A stretch of 64,000 nucleotides of DNA from Actinoplanes sandaracinus (GTDB taxonomy: Bacteria > Actinomycetota > Actinomycetes > Mycobacteriales > Micromonosporaceae): positions 248,001 to 312,000 of the forward strand of contig NZ_JASCTH010000002.1 of assembly GCF_030009775.1 (NCBI RefSeq). The letters are read 5' to 3'. Shown piece after piece: positions 1 through 10,220 of this stretch. The notes under the pieces were generated by a model, which was given only the letters and a program-made list of their open reading frames with translations, searched no databases and was not told the origin of the DNA. Made by a program: the position numbers and the translations under genes. The stretch's first letter is position 1. The number at the start of each line of letters is the position of its first letter.

Positions 1-1572
<1,572 letters not shown>

Positions 1573-1576
<4 letters not shown>

Positions 1577-3402
1577 AGGTCGTCCTCCTCGAACGTCGGG
1601 CGCACGTCCCGGGCGAACATGATCTCGTCGTTGCTGGTGCCGGCCGCGACCATCGGCCACACCATGGCGTCCTTGCCGACCGTGAAGTCGATGACCACCG
1701 GGGCGTCGTTGATCTCCATGGCCTGCTGGATGATCTTGTCGACGTCGTCCTTCGACTCACACCGCAGGCCGATGCAGCCGAGCGCCTCGGCCAGCTTCAC
1801 GAAGTCCGGGATCCGGTGCTTGTGCGTGCCCAGCTCGGTGTTCGAGTAGCGGCCGTCGTAGAACAGGGTCTGCCACTGCCGGACCATGCCCAGGTTGCCG
1901 TTGTTGATGAGGGCGACCTTGATCGGGATGCCCTCCAGGGCGCAGGTGGCCAGCTCCTGGTTGGTCATCTGGAAGCAGCCGTCGCCGTCGATCGCCCACA
2001 CCGTGGTGTCCGGCTTCGCGACCTTGGCGCCCATCGCGGCCGGGACCGCGTAGCCCATCGTGCCGGCGCCGCCCGAGTTGAGCCAGGTGCCCGGCTTCTC
2101 GTACTTGATGAACTGGGAGGCCCACATCTGGTGCTGACCGACGCCCGCGCAGTAGATCGCGTCCGGCCCGACCAGCGCGCCCAGCCGCTCGATCACGTAC
2201 TGCGGGGCCAGGGTGCCGTCGGTCGGCTCGTCGTAGCCGATCGGGTAACGGTCACGGATGTCGTTCAGCGTCGACCACCAGGCCGCGTACTGCTCGGTGC
2301 CGGCCGCGGTGGCCGAGACCGCCGCGATCAGCTCGTCGATCACGTGCCGGGCGTCGCCGACGATCGGGACGTCCGCGTGCCGGTTCTTGCCGATCTCCGC
2401 CGGATCGATGTCGGCGTGCACGATCTTGGCGTCCGGCGCGAACGAGTCGAGCTGGCCGGTGACCCGGTCGTCGAAGCGGGCGCCGAGAGTGACCAGCAGG
2501 TCCGACTTCTGCATCGCGTAGACCGCGGGAACCGTGCCGTGCATGCCGGGCATGCCCAGGTGCTGCGGGTGCGAGTCGGGGAACGCGCCGATGCCCATCA
2601 GCGTGGTCACCACCGGGATGCCGGTCAGCTCGGCCAGCTTGCGCAGGCCGTCGGTGGCCCCGGCCTTGTGGACGCCGCCGCCCACGTACAGCACCGGGCG
2701 CTTGGCCGCGGCGATCAGGCGGGCCGCCTCGCGGATCTGCTTGCCGTGCGGGTGCAGGGTCGGGCGGTAGCCGGGCAGGTCCAGGGTCGGCGGCCAGGCG
2801 AAGACGGTCTGCGCCTGCAGCACGTCCTTCGGGATGTCCACCAGGACCGGGCCGGGACGGCCGCTGGACGCCAGGTGGAACGCCTCGGCCATGATCCGGG
2901 GCAGCTCCTCCGGCGTCTGGACCAGGAAGTTGTGCTTGGTGATCGGCAGGGTGATGCCCTGGATGTCGGCCTCCTGGAAGGCGTCCGTCCCGATGTACGG
3001 ACGGCCGACCTGCCCGGTGATCGCGACGATCGGCACCGAGTCCATGTACGCGTCGGCGATCGGCGTCACCAGGTTCGTGGCGCCCGGGCCGCTGGTCGCG
3101 ATGCAGACCCCCACCTTGCCGGTGGCCTGCGCGTAACCGGTCGCGGCGTGGCCGGCGCCCTGCTCGTGGCGGACCAGGATGTGCCGCACCTTCGAGTCGA
3201 ACAGCGGGTCGTACGCCGGAAGGATCGCCCCGCCCGGAATGCCGAACGCGACCTCGACCCCGAGCGCCTCGAGCGACCGGACGAGCGCGCCGGCACCGGT
3301 GGTGGCTACCGGGGCCACGCTGATCGGAGCGGTGTTCACGGCCGCCGCGACGGTGGCTGGAGTGGCTCGGTGTGCGAGGGATTCAGGAGTGGGTCTCGTC
3401 AT
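1573..3402 (-). CDS. ilvB: Acetolactate synthase large (catalytic) subunit
   Basis: Thiamine-diphosphate enzyme that condenses two pyruvates, or pyruvate with 2-ketobutyrate, at the entry to branched-chain amino acid synthesis. 609 residues with the usual three-domain layout: ThDP-pyrimidine domain with catalytic glutamate in [15 protein letters not shown] (E80), central FAD-binding domain, and ThDP-diphosphate domain with GDGCFQM...NN (about residues 470-500). The conserved [11 protein letters not shown] segment is present. About 35 N-terminal residues before the first domain are Ala/Thr/Pro rich and poorly conserved, so the exact start is uncertain. It is the first gene of ilvBNC and sits behind a leader peptide and terminator. 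Confidence 0.96.
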
Positions 3403-3463
3403 CGCAGTTCAGACCTTTTCGGGTTGGCGTCCGGTGCTGATCCGTGTCTTGAGCAACAAAAAA

Positions 3464-3488
3464 GGCCCACGTGCAGATGCACGGGACC
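3464..3488 (-). terminator. Attenuator terminator in the ilvB leader
   Basis: Read leftward, GGTCCCGTGCA pairs with TGCACGTGGGCC across a 2-nt loop (11 pairs, one G-T, one bulged T) and is followed at once by six T residues (complement of 3458-3463). This is a canonical intrinsic terminator, 55 bp before ilvB and inside its leader transcript. Confidence 0.85.
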
Positions 3489-3490
3489 TA

Positions 3491-3520
3491 GCGCACTCTC
3501 CGTTGGCCGGAGGAGTGCGC
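3491..3520 (-). promoter_or_regulatory. Stable leader hairpin between the ilv leader peptide and its terminator
   Basis: GCGCACTC at one end pairs perfectly with GAGTGCGC at the other, and CTCCG/CGGAG can extend the stem inward. It starts directly after the leader-peptide stop, so a ribosome on the last codons would cover its base. I could not find a strong antiterminator pairing that is clearly exclusive with the terminator. Confidence 0.7.
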
Positions 3521-3550
3521 TCAGATAAGTACTCGGGACGCGAAGCACAT
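3521..3550 (-). CDS. ilv leader peptide MCFASRVLI
   Basis: Nine-codon reading frame ATG...TGA ending in Val-Leu-Ile, the three end products of the downstream operon. The Val (GTA) and Leu (CTT) codons are rare in this very GC-rich genome, which should sharpen stalling when those charged tRNAs are scarce. The frame is followed by a hairpin and then an intrinsic terminator, the arrangement of a classical transcription attenuator. Leader peptides of this kind are known for ilvB in Actinobacteria. A candidate promoter places transcription start on the A of the ATG, so the peptide may be translated from a leaderless mRNA. Confidence 0.85.
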   Translation of the reverse strand: MCFASRVLI

Positions 3551-3554
3551 GCGG

Positions 3555-5891
3555 CTAACCTTGCCCCATCTCACGGCCTGAGTCAACTGATCCCATATTT
3601 TGATCACGGGCCGCGGTGGCGAAATCAGGATCGCTCGGCAGCAACGCTCTGACCTGCCGCATTCCCGGCCCGAGGCGGACCACCTGGCTGCGGGCCGGTG
3701 CGTCGCTCGACGACTTCCGCCGCGGCTGAGGAAGCGGGCGGGCGCCCGACGGGCGCGACGACAACAGCCGCGACTCGAAGTGCTCGGCCGGCACACCCCA
3801 CCCGAACAACGAGCCCTGACCCAGCCGGCAGCCGGCCTCCTCGACGACCTCCCGCTGGGCCGGCGTGCCGATCCCCTCGGCCAGCACCTCCAGGCCGAGC
3901 CGGTGCCCGAGCCGGACCACCACGTCGACCAGCGGCGCCGCCGTCCCGGTCCGTGACTCGGGCTCCGCCACCAGCGCGTGGTCGATCTTCAGGATGTCGA
4001 CCGGAAGGGTGCGCAGCTGGGTCAGCGAGGAATAGCCGGCCCCGAAGTCGTCCAGCGCGATCCGCACGCCCGTCTCGCGCAACTCGGCGAGCCTGCGGAC
4101 CAGCTCCTCCATGTCAGTGGCGACGGCGTGCTCGGTCACCTCCAGGACCAGGCGCTGCGGGGGTACGCCGTACTCGGCCAGCACGTCGGCGACCTGAGCG
4201 GCGTAGTCGGAGTTGTGCAGCTCCTTCGGCGACAGGTTCACCGACAGCCAGATGTCGTGCCCGTTCGCCAGCCACTCGGCGAGCTGCTTGCAGGCCTGCT
4301 CCAGCACCCAGGCGCCGATCCGGTTGATCAGGCCGGACTCCTCGGCCACCGGGATGAACTCGACCGGCGCGACCCGGCCCAGCTCCGGATGCGTCCACCG
4401 CAGCAGCGCCTCGCCGCCGAGCGGGCGCATCGACGGCAGCGCCACCACCGGCTGGAACACCAGGTGGAGCTGGTTGCGGTCGATCGCGTGACGCAGCTCG
4501 CCGGTCAGGATGCCTCTGCGGCGCAGCAACTCGTCGTACTCGTGCTGGTAGCTCTCCACCCGGTTCTTGCCGCGCTGCTTGGCGTAGCGCAGCGCGAGGT
4601 CGGCGTCGTGCAGCAGCTCGCCGGTGGCGGCCACGCCCAGGCTCGCGGAGAGGAAGATCGAGCCGCCGTCCACCTCGTAGGGCTCGCCCAGAACCGCGAG
4701 CAGCCGGTGCGCCGCGAGCACCGCCTCGTCCGTGTCGCCGCGCATCAGCACCGCGAACTCGTCGCCGCCGAGACGCGCCGCCACGTCGCCGGCCAGCAGG
4801 TTGCGCCGCAGCCGGGCGCCCACCTCGGCCAGCACGGCGTCACCGACGTCGTGGCCGCGCAGGTCGTTGACGCTCTTGAACCCGTCCATGTCGATGCCGA
4901 TCAACGCGGCTTTCGACGGCTCGTCCCGCAGCGCCTCCTGCAGGCCGCGCCGGTTGGCCAGCCCGGTCAGCGGGTCGGTGTGTGCCAGCTCACGAAAATG
5001 CGCCTCACTCTGCCGCAGCCGCATCGTGTAGCGCCGCACATCACCGAGAGCCAGGTATTGCCGGGCCACCAGGGCCAGGCCCACCACGCTGACGCCCAGA
5101 TAGCCGAGCACGTCCATCGCCCCGCCGCGGGCCAGGTGATAGCCGAGGGCGACGATCATGGCGACCATCGGCATCACCACGTAGGCCGCGCCGCGCTCCA
5201 GCACGTCCCCGGACACCTCGACCGGCCGGTCGGCGGCCCGCACCGCCCACGCCACCAGGGTCAGCCCCGCCGTCAGCAGCAGGCCGCTGGCCAGGGTGAA
5301 ACCCTCGTTCTCCCGGCAGATGCCGATGGCCAGCACGTTCGCCCCCGCTGCCACCACGGTGACCCCGGCCGCCACCCGCACGGTGTGCCGCCGCGGCCGG
5401 TGGGCGTGCAGCGTCAGCACCGCGGTCAGGCCCAGGGCGAGCACCATCAGCAGGGCCGGCAGCAGGATCGCGAGACATCGGTTCGGCGTCGCGTCGCCGA
5501 GGATCCGGGTCGGCCGGCTGATCAGCACCCAGCCGACGAACCAGACGGCCGCCGCGATGACCAGGCCGTCCAGCAGGTGCCGGACCGCCGCGGCCGGGCT
5601 GCTGGCCGCGCCCGGCAGCGCCACCGTGCCGGCCAGCAGGGTCAGCGTGCCGATCCCCATGCCGACGGCGACCGCGGTGGCCAGCGCGCGGGTGTGCCCG
5701 GGAACGTCGTGGTGCCCGGTGATCAGCGCGGTGACCAGGCCGGCGAGCGCGGCGCCGGTGGCGATCGCGCCACCGGCGGCGAGCAGCAGATGCGCCCGCC
5801 GGGCGGCGCCGGTGTGCCGGCGGCCGGACTGGCCCAGGTAGGCGACCGCCGGGACGGCGACGAGCAGGCCGATGAGGCCCGCCAGATCCAT
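3555..5891 (-). CDS. Membrane diguanylate cyclase/phosphodiesterase (GGDEF-EAL), first of three
   Basis: Predicted cyclic-di-GMP turnover protein. About 285 N-terminal residues form eight or more hydrophobic helices with no recognised sensor family. A GGDEF domain follows (LGGDEF near residue 374, intact), without the RxxD inhibitory site (LAGD in its place). The EAL domain (EALLRW near 494) keeps the metal and catalytic residues I can check by eye: NLSPKEL, EVTEH, DDFG, LKID, AEGIGT and the late GQG. A tail of about 60 residues is basic and disordered. Start taken at ATG 5889-5891, just before the first helix; an in-frame GTG at 5913-5915 would add eight residues. The gene is divergent from ilvD, and its 3' end contains the ilvB promoter. 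Confidence 0.88.
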   Translation of the reverse strand: MDLAGLIGLLVAVPAVAYLGQSGRRHTGAARRAHLLLAAGGAIATGAALAGLVTALITGHHDVPGHTRALATAVAVGMGIGTLTLLAGTVALPGAASSPAAAVRHLLDGLVIAAAVWFVGWVLISRPTRILGDATPNRCLAILLPALLMVLALGLTAVLTLHAHRPRRHTVRVAAGVTVVAAGANVLAIGICRENEGFTLASGLLLTAGLTLVAWAVRAADRPVEVSGDVLERGAAYVVMPMVAMIVALGYHLARGGAMDVLGYLGVSVVGLALVARQYLALGDVRRYTMRLRQSEAHFRELAHTDPLTGLANRRGLQEALRDEPSKAALIGIDMDGFKSVNDLRGHDVGDAVLAEVGARLRRNLLAGDVAARLGGDEFAVLMRGDTDEAVLAAHRLLAVLGEPYEVDGGSIFLSASLGVAATGELLHDADLALRYAKQRGKNRVESYQHEYDELLRRRGILTGELRHAIDRNQLHLVFQPVVALPSMRPLGGEALLRWTHPELGRVAPVEFIPVAEESGLINRIGAWVLEQACKQLAEWLANGHDIWLSVNLSPKELHNSDYAAQVADVLAEYGVPPQRLVLEVTEHAVATDMEELVRRLAELRETGVRIALDDFGAGYSSLTQLRTLPVDILKIDHALVAEPESRTGTAAPLVDVVVRLGHRLGLEVLAEGIGTPAQREVVEEAGCRLGQGSLFGWGVPAEHFESRLLSSRPSGARPLPQPRRKSSSDAPARSQVVRLGPGMRQVRALLPSDPDFATAARDQNMGSVDSGREMGQG
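3558..3586 (-). promoter_or_regulatory. Candidate ilvBNC promoter (leaderless)
   Basis: TTGACT (complement of 3581-3586), 17-bp spacer, then CAAGGT (complement of 3558-3563). Seven nucleotides later comes the A of the leader-peptide ATG at 3550, the normal spacing for a start site. The -35 is good and the -10 weak. The promoter lies almost wholly inside the last codons of the upstream GGDEF-EAL gene, whose stop is at 3555-3557. Confidence 0.5.
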
Positions 5892-6011
5892 ACCCGACGG
5901 TGAGTGCACTGACACACTGTGCCGGATGTCCGGGATTTATGACACCCCATGCGTCCCGAGCTGTGGACGTCCGCCGTGGTGGACGGCCTGGACAGTGGCA
6001 CTATGGGTGGC

Positions 6012-7859
6012 ATGCCTGAGCTGCGCTCCCGGACCTCGACACACGGCCGGACGATGGCCGGCGCGCGCGCCCTGTGGCGCGCCACCGGTATGACCGACGA
6101 CGACTTCGGCAAGCCGATCGTCGCCATCGCCAACAGCTACACCCAGTTCGTACCCGGACACGTGCACCTCAAGGACATGGGTGGGCTCGTCGCCGAATCG
6201 ATCTTCAAGGCCGGCGGGATCGGGCGCGAGTTCAACACCATCGCCGTCGACGACGGCATCGCCATGGGCCACGGCGGCATGCTCTACTCGCTGCCCAGTC
6301 GCGAACTGATCGCCGACGCCGTCGAGTACATGGTCAACGCGCACTGCGCCGACGCCCTGGTCTGCATCTCGAACTGCGACAAGATCACACCCGGCATGCT
6401 GATCGCCGCGCTGCGGCTCAACATCCCGACGGTCTTCGTCTCCGGCGGCCCGATGGAAGCCGGCAAGACGATCGCCATCGAGGGCATCGTCCACGAGAAG
6501 CTCGACCTGGTCGACGCGATGAGCGCCGCGGCCAACGACAACGTCACCGACGAGCAGCTCGACACGATCGAGCGCTCCGCCTGCCCCACGTGCGGCTCGT
6601 GCTCCGGCATGTTCACCGCCAACTCGATGAACTGCCTGACCGAGGCGATCGGCCTGTCGCTGCCCGGCAACGGCTCGACGCTGGCCACGCACGCCTCCCG
6701 CAAGGCCCTCTTCGAAGAGGCCGGCCGGCTGATCGTCGAGATCGCCAGGGACTACTACGAGAAGGACGACGAGTCGGTGCTGCCGCGCTCGATCGCCAAC
6801 CGCGACGCCTTCGAGAACGCGGTGGCCCTGGACGTGGCGATGGGCGGCTCCACCAACACGATCCTGCACCTGCTGGCCGCGGCCCGCGAGGCGGAGCTCG
6901 ACTTCAGCGTCTCCGACATCGACGCCATCTCCCGCCGGGTGCCCTGCCTGTCGAAAGTGGCGCCGAACAGCCCGAAATACCACATGGAGGACGTGCACCG
7001 GGCCGGCGGCATCCCCGCGCTCCTGGGTGAGCTCAACCGCGGCGGCGCGCTTCGTCCCGCCGTGCGCGCCGTGCACTCCCCCGACCTCGCCTCCTGGCTC
7101 GACAAGTGGGACATCCGCGGCGGTTCGCCCGCGCCCGAGGCGCTGGAACTGTTCCACGCCGCGCCCGGCGGGGTCCGCACCGTCGAGCCGTTCAGCACGC
7201 AGAACCGCTGGGGGAAACTCGACACCGACGCCGAGGGCGGCTGCATCCGCTCGGTCGAGCACGCCTACACCGTCGACGGCGGCCTCGCCATCCTCTTCGG
7301 CAACCTCGCCCCCGACGGCTGCGTCGTCAAGACCGCCGGCGTCGACGAGTCGATCTGGAAGTTCACCGGCCCGGCCCGCGTCTACGAGTCGCAGGACGAC
7401 GCCGTCACCGGCATCCTGGGCAAAGAGGTCGTCGAAGGCGACGTCGTGGTCATCCGCTACGAGGGCCCGCGCGGAGGCCCCGGCATGCAGGAGATGCTCT
7501 ACCCGACCAGCTTCCTGAAAGGCCGCGGCCTCGGCAAAGCGTGCGCGCTGATCACCGACGGCCGGTTCTCCGGCGGCACCAGCGGCCTCTCCATCGGCCA
7601 CGTCTCGCCGGAGGCGGCCGCCGGCGGCCTGATCTCCCTCGTCGAGACCGGCGACGAGATCACCATCGACATCCCCGGCCGCAGCATCACCCTCAACGTC
7701 CACGACGACGTGCTGGCCCAGCGCCGGCACGAACAGGAACGCCGGCCGAAGCCGTACACCCCGGCCGACCGGCAGCGGCCGGTCTCGGCGGCGCTGCGCG
7801 CCTACGCCTCGATGGCCACCAGCGCCAGCGACGGCGCCTACCGCCGCGTCCCCGAGTAA
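6012..7859 (+). CDS. ilvD: Dihydroxy-acid dehydratase
   Basis: Third common step of branched-chain amino acid synthesis: dehydrates dihydroxyacids to the 2-keto acids using an Fe-S cluster. 615 residues from ATG 6012, matching the usual length. Cluster and active-site motifs are visible: [12 protein letters not shown], then [18 protein letters not shown], and [12 protein letters not shown]. An in-frame ATG at 5949 would add 21 residues with no family resemblance, so I prefer 6012. It stands alone, divergent from the GGDEF-EAL gene and close to the other ilv genes but outside their attenuated transcript. It is followed by a strong hairpin. Confidence 0.96.
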   Translation: MPELRSRTSTHGRTMAGARALWRATGMTDDDFGKPIVAIANSYTQFVPGHVHLKDMGGLVAESIFKAGGIGREFNTIAVDDGIAMGHGGMLYSLPSRELIADAVEYMVNAHCADALVCISNCDKITPGMLIAALRLNIPTVFVSGGPMEAGKTIAIEGIVHEKLDLVDAMSAAANDNVTDEQLDTIERSACPTCGSCSGMFTANSMNCLTEAIGLSLPGNGSTLATHASRKALFEEAGRLIVEIARDYYEKDDESVLPRSIANRDAFENAVALDVAMGGSTNTILHLLAAAREAELDFSVSDIDAISRRVPCLSKVAPNSPKYHMEDVHRAGGIPALLGELNRGGALRPAVRAVHSPDLASWLDKWDIRGGSPAPEALELFHAAPGGVRTVEPFSTQNRWGKLDTDAEGGCIRSVEHAYTVDGGLAILFGNLAPDGCVVKTAGVDESIWKFTGPARVYESQDDAVTGILGKEVVEGDVVVIRYEGPRGGPGMQEMLYPTSFLKGRGLGKACALITDGRFSGGTSGLSIGHVSPEAAAGGLISLVETGDEITIDIPGRSITLNVHDDVLAQRRHEQERRPKPYTPADRQRPVSAALRAYASMATSASDGAYRRVPE

Positions 7860-7877
7860 CCCTTCAGCACGGCGACG

Positions 7878-7913
7878 GAGGCCGGCGGATGGCTCACCCC
7901 ATCCGCCGGCCTC
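7878..7913 (+). terminator. Hairpin terminator after ilvD
   Basis: Perfect 15-bp stem, GAGGCCGGCGGATGG paired with its complement, with a 6-nt loop, 19 nt after the ilvD stop. No T-run follows. Confidence 0.65.
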
Positions 7914-8079
7914 TGTCAACCACAAGCCCATCGGGGTACGGCCACGACTCCCCCACCGCACCACCCCGTCGCGCGCTACCACGCGACGTCGCCGCGGCTC
8001 CGGCCCTGCCGCGCCTCTCGGGCGGATCCCCACTCACCGGCTACGCCGCCCGCCGGAACCGGCCCCACCCCAGCCCCGA

Positions 8080-8130
8080 GCGGTAGCCCACGCAGGCCAA
8101 CCCTCGCCCGACAGGCGCCCGCGCTACGGC
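8080..8130. repeat. 51-bp inverted-end element, copy 4
   Basis: GCGGTAGC at 8080-8087 and GCTACGGC at 8123-8130, start to start 43 bp, exactly as in the three copies near 36.5-36.95 kb. One mismatch between the ends. The interior aligns with the other copies, especially next to the GCTACGGC end. Confidence 0.65.
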
Positions 8131-8140
8131 CCACCCGCCA

Positions 8141-8252
8141 GCCGTCGCCCGCCCACGCCAACCCTCGCCCGACAGGCGCCCGCGCACCCCAACCCTCGCC
8201 CGACAGGCGCCCGCGCACCCCAACCCCGCCCGGAAGACGCCCACGCGACGGC
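8141..8252. repeat. Expanded copy 5 of the inverted-end element, with 31-bp tandem units
   Basis: Left end GCCGTCGC (8141-8148) and right end GCGACGGC (8245-8252) differ from the family consensus at one position each, and the two changes are compensatory so the ends still pair perfectly. The interior segment beginning CCAACCCTCG lies 17 bp from the left end, as in copy 4. It is repeated at 31-bp steps (8158, 8189 and a diverged unit at 8220), which explains the extra length. Confidence 0.6.
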
Positions 8253-8423
8253 CCACCCCACCAGCCGTGGCGCGTGTTCTGGGCTCCGGTAGATGGGTTC
8301 GGCGGCTTGCCGTGGGCTCTGCCTCGACCGGGCTGGTGGACGGGCCTGCGTCACCGGCAGTGGGTGGTTCACTGCTCCGGTCCGGGTGACCAGCCGCGAG
8401 CTGCGGGAGTTCAGGGGTGGGCG

Positions 8424-9602
8424 TCAGTTCCAGGTCGGCAGGGGCTGGCCGGGGAGCTTGCGGTTGAGGTAGCGCACGACCTCGCGGCAGTCCAGGTTCG
8501 GTGAGCTGTAGGTCTGGCCCCTCAGAGCGTCCAGTAGCGGGCGGTCACCGGCCAGTTGGTCGTTCTCGTTGTGGCAGGTCAGGCGAGTGTCCACGGCAGA
8601 CTGCGGGATGCGCATGACGTAGCGGGTATCGGCGTGCAGAACTGTCAGCCACTCCTCGGACTCGGCGATGGGATAGCCGACGAAGCGGCTCTCCGGGATC
8701 ACCTGGAGACGGTTGACGCCGTCGGTCAGGTTCTGGGTCGCCGGCACGGCCGTGGTGTTGAGCAGGAACGCCTGAGCCGACACCCATGGGGCGTCGAGGC
8801 TGTGCATGAACTGGAACGCGAGGGCGGCGGCGCCCAGGTAGACGACGGACAGGCCCTGCCAGCCGGTCAGCTTCCGATAGCGTCGGATCAGGTTCTCGTC
8901 GGCTGAGTCACGCCAGCGGTGCCGGAAGTGCCGGATGACCAGTTCCACACACAGGGCGGCCAAGACCACCGCGAGGCCGCGAAGCAGATATCTGAACGGT
9001 GACGCCAATGCCGTGACGGTGGAGACGATCAGGATCAGGGGCCAGAGCGCCGGCTGGATGCGGGCGCGGAACCGGACCGCGAACCACAGTGTACCCAGGG
9101 CGATCGCCGGGAGCACGTAGTAGGCGTAGATGGTGACCGTGCCGAGCGCGACCTGCACCGGGGTGGCCGCGAGCAGTGCGGTCGTCGTGGTCAGCGAATA
9201 ACGGCCGACGCCGTAGATCTTGATCAGAAAGAGCAGCAGGAGTAGGGCGGACCCGAGCGCCACCAGTTCTCGCGTCGAGATCTTCGAGGATTCGCGGCCG
9301 CTGGCGCCGCCTTCGAGCCACTGAGTCAGGTCATCGACCGCACGATCGGGACCGGATGCGCCCTGCCGCTCGGGCGCCGCGCGCTCGAGAGCCACCTCCT
9401 CAGCCGCCACCCGCCCGGAAGCCACCTCCTCAGGCGCCGTCCGCCCGGAGGTTGGATACTCGGGCGCTTCGAGGGCGGACCGCCCCGGCTGCCGCGCGGG
9501 CGACTGCTGAACCGGCAGATCGGGAACCGCGGGGCCGGGTGGCCGAGCCGGCGCGGAGGGTCGGTGCGGATGGGGACGGGAACGCTTCCGGGAATTGGCC
9601 AT
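8424..9602 (-). CDS. Membrane protein of unknown function with Pro/Ala-rich cytoplasmic N-terminus
   Basis: 392 residues; I do not recognise a family. Residues 1-110 are rich in Pro, Ala, Arg and Glu and look disordered, with repeated short segments such as EEVASGRVAAEEVALERAAPE. Residues about 110-270 hold five or six hydrophobic segments (for example ALGSALLLLLFLIKIYGVG). The last 120 residues form a mostly hydrophilic domain with two cysteines (RLTCHN and LDCREV) and no catalytic signature I can name. It stands alone between two repeat-rich gaps. The ribosome site is weak (AAAGGG about 11 nt before the ATG). Codon use matches the surrounding genes. Confidence 0.75.
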   Translation of the reverse strand: MANSRKRSRPHPHRPSAPARPPGPAVPDLPVQQSPARQPGRSALEAPEYPTSGRTAPEEVASGRVAAEEVALERAAPERQGASGPDRAVDDLTQWLEGGASGRESSKISTRELVALGSALLLLLFLIKIYGVGRYSLTTTTALLAATPVQVALGTVTIYAYYVLPAIALGTLWFAVRFRARIQPALWPLILIVSTVTALASPFRYLLRGLAVVLAALCVELVIRHFRHRWRDSADENLIRRYRKLTGWQGLSVVYLGAAALAFQFMHSLDAPWVSAQAFLLNTTAVPATQNLTDGVNRLQVIPESRFVGYPIAESEEWLTVLHADTRYVMRIPQSAVDTRLTCHNENDQLAGDRPLLDALRGQTYSSPNLDCREVVRYLNRKLPGQPLPTWN

Positions 9603-9782
9603 TGCCGCTCAGCCCTTTCGGAGGCCGGAGTCCGCAGGTCCCCAGCGTAGGGACCGGCCACAATGGCCGTCCACCGCGTGCGGCGACTCCGATTCGGCGA
9701 GTGCCACCGGTTCGGGCGGCTCGACGGCACACCCTGGCAGGACGACCGCTGGTCCGACTGACTCCACCCGGAAGCGAGGCCC

Positions 9783-9900
9783 GCCCGAGCACGACGCCCA
9801 CCCGAGCCCACGCGAACACGACGCCCACCCGAGCCCACCCGAACACGACACCCACCCGAATCCACCCGAACACGACACCCACCCGAATCCACCCGAACAC
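9783..9900. repeat. 27-bp tandem repeat, about four copies
   Basis: Unit resembling ACGACACCCACCCGAATCC followed by ACCCGAAC, repeated with G/A and C/T differences. The 27-bp period keeps frame, so both strands show 9-residue peptide repeats in non-genic frames. Confidence 0.8.
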
Positions 9901-10022
9901 GGGTCTGGATTCCGCTGTGGGAGTCGGGAGAAGAGGCGAGGCCGTCAGCCGCCGGAGGTTGGGAACCGTCCGTGTGTGTTCGGGGTCGGGGTAGTCGTAC
10001 GACAAGAGGGTTGAAAGGGCGA

Positions 10023-10052
10023 GGCCCGTCCACCGCAAGCGGTGGACGGGCC
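10023..10052. terminator. GC-rich hairpin, possible terminator for the sugar-transport operon
   Basis: GGCCCGTCCACCGC pairs perfectly with its complement over a 2-nt centre. It lies about 170 bp beyond the permease stop, with no T-run on either side. Confidence 0.45.
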
Positions 10053-10094
10053 CGCCTGGCGTGATACCCTCAACGTGGCCTCTTGGCTTGACGG

Positions 10095-10220
10095 GTTGAC
10101 TTGATGGGTGGACATGACGTGTTGACTGGACTCAACATGTTGAGCGGGGACGTCATCCCCGTTGATCGGGAAACGTCAACCCGCTTGATCGCGGACGTCA
10201 ACCTGTTGAACGGGACGGCG
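10095..10220. repeat. Array of GTTGA/TCAAC dyads with a 22-bp period
   Basis: Units start with GTTGA (or CTTGA) at 10139, 10161, 10183 and 10205 and carry CGTCA(A/T) at a fixed internal position. Shorter related units start at 10095 and 10121. Perfect dyads are CTCAACATGTTGAG (10131-10144) and TCAACCTGTTGA (10198-10209). The array ends one base before the stop codon of the permease gene. Confidence 0.7.

Larger units (their letters stand above)
7914..8423. other. Intergenic region without a convincing gene, repeat-bearing
   Basis: No open frame here has a ribosome site and family resemblance. The several leftward frames only read through the GC-rich repeats. It holds two copies of a 51-bp inverted-end element (one expanded) and a 31-bp tandem repeat, listed separately. 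The rest shows no clear signal. Confidence 0.6.
9603..10094. other. Intergenic region with no convincing gene
   Basis: Open frames on both strands run through the 27-bp repeats at 9783-9900, but none has a ribosome site or a recognisable product. A perfect GC-rich stem lies at 10023-10052. Confidence 0.6.

Noticed and set aside
5937..8033. 698-codon leftward frame opposite ilvD
   Set aside because: Exact antisense shadow of ilvD, rich in Arg/Gly/Ala/Asp/Val as expected from complementary GC-biased third positions; no ribosome site, no family.
7976..8372. Overlapping leftward frames with repeated Gly/Arg/Val peptides
   Set aside because: They only read through the 31-bp repeats and inverted-end elements, have no ribosome site, and change frame between copies.
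9326..10038. Frames on both strands with 9-residue repeats
   Set aside because: The repeats come from the 27-bp DNA repeat; no ribosome site or signal peptide, and both strands give equally long frames.
10095..10220. CRISPR or plasmid iteron origin at the 22-bp array
   Set aside because: No unique spacers, no replication gene nearby, and it lies between ordinary chromosomal genes.
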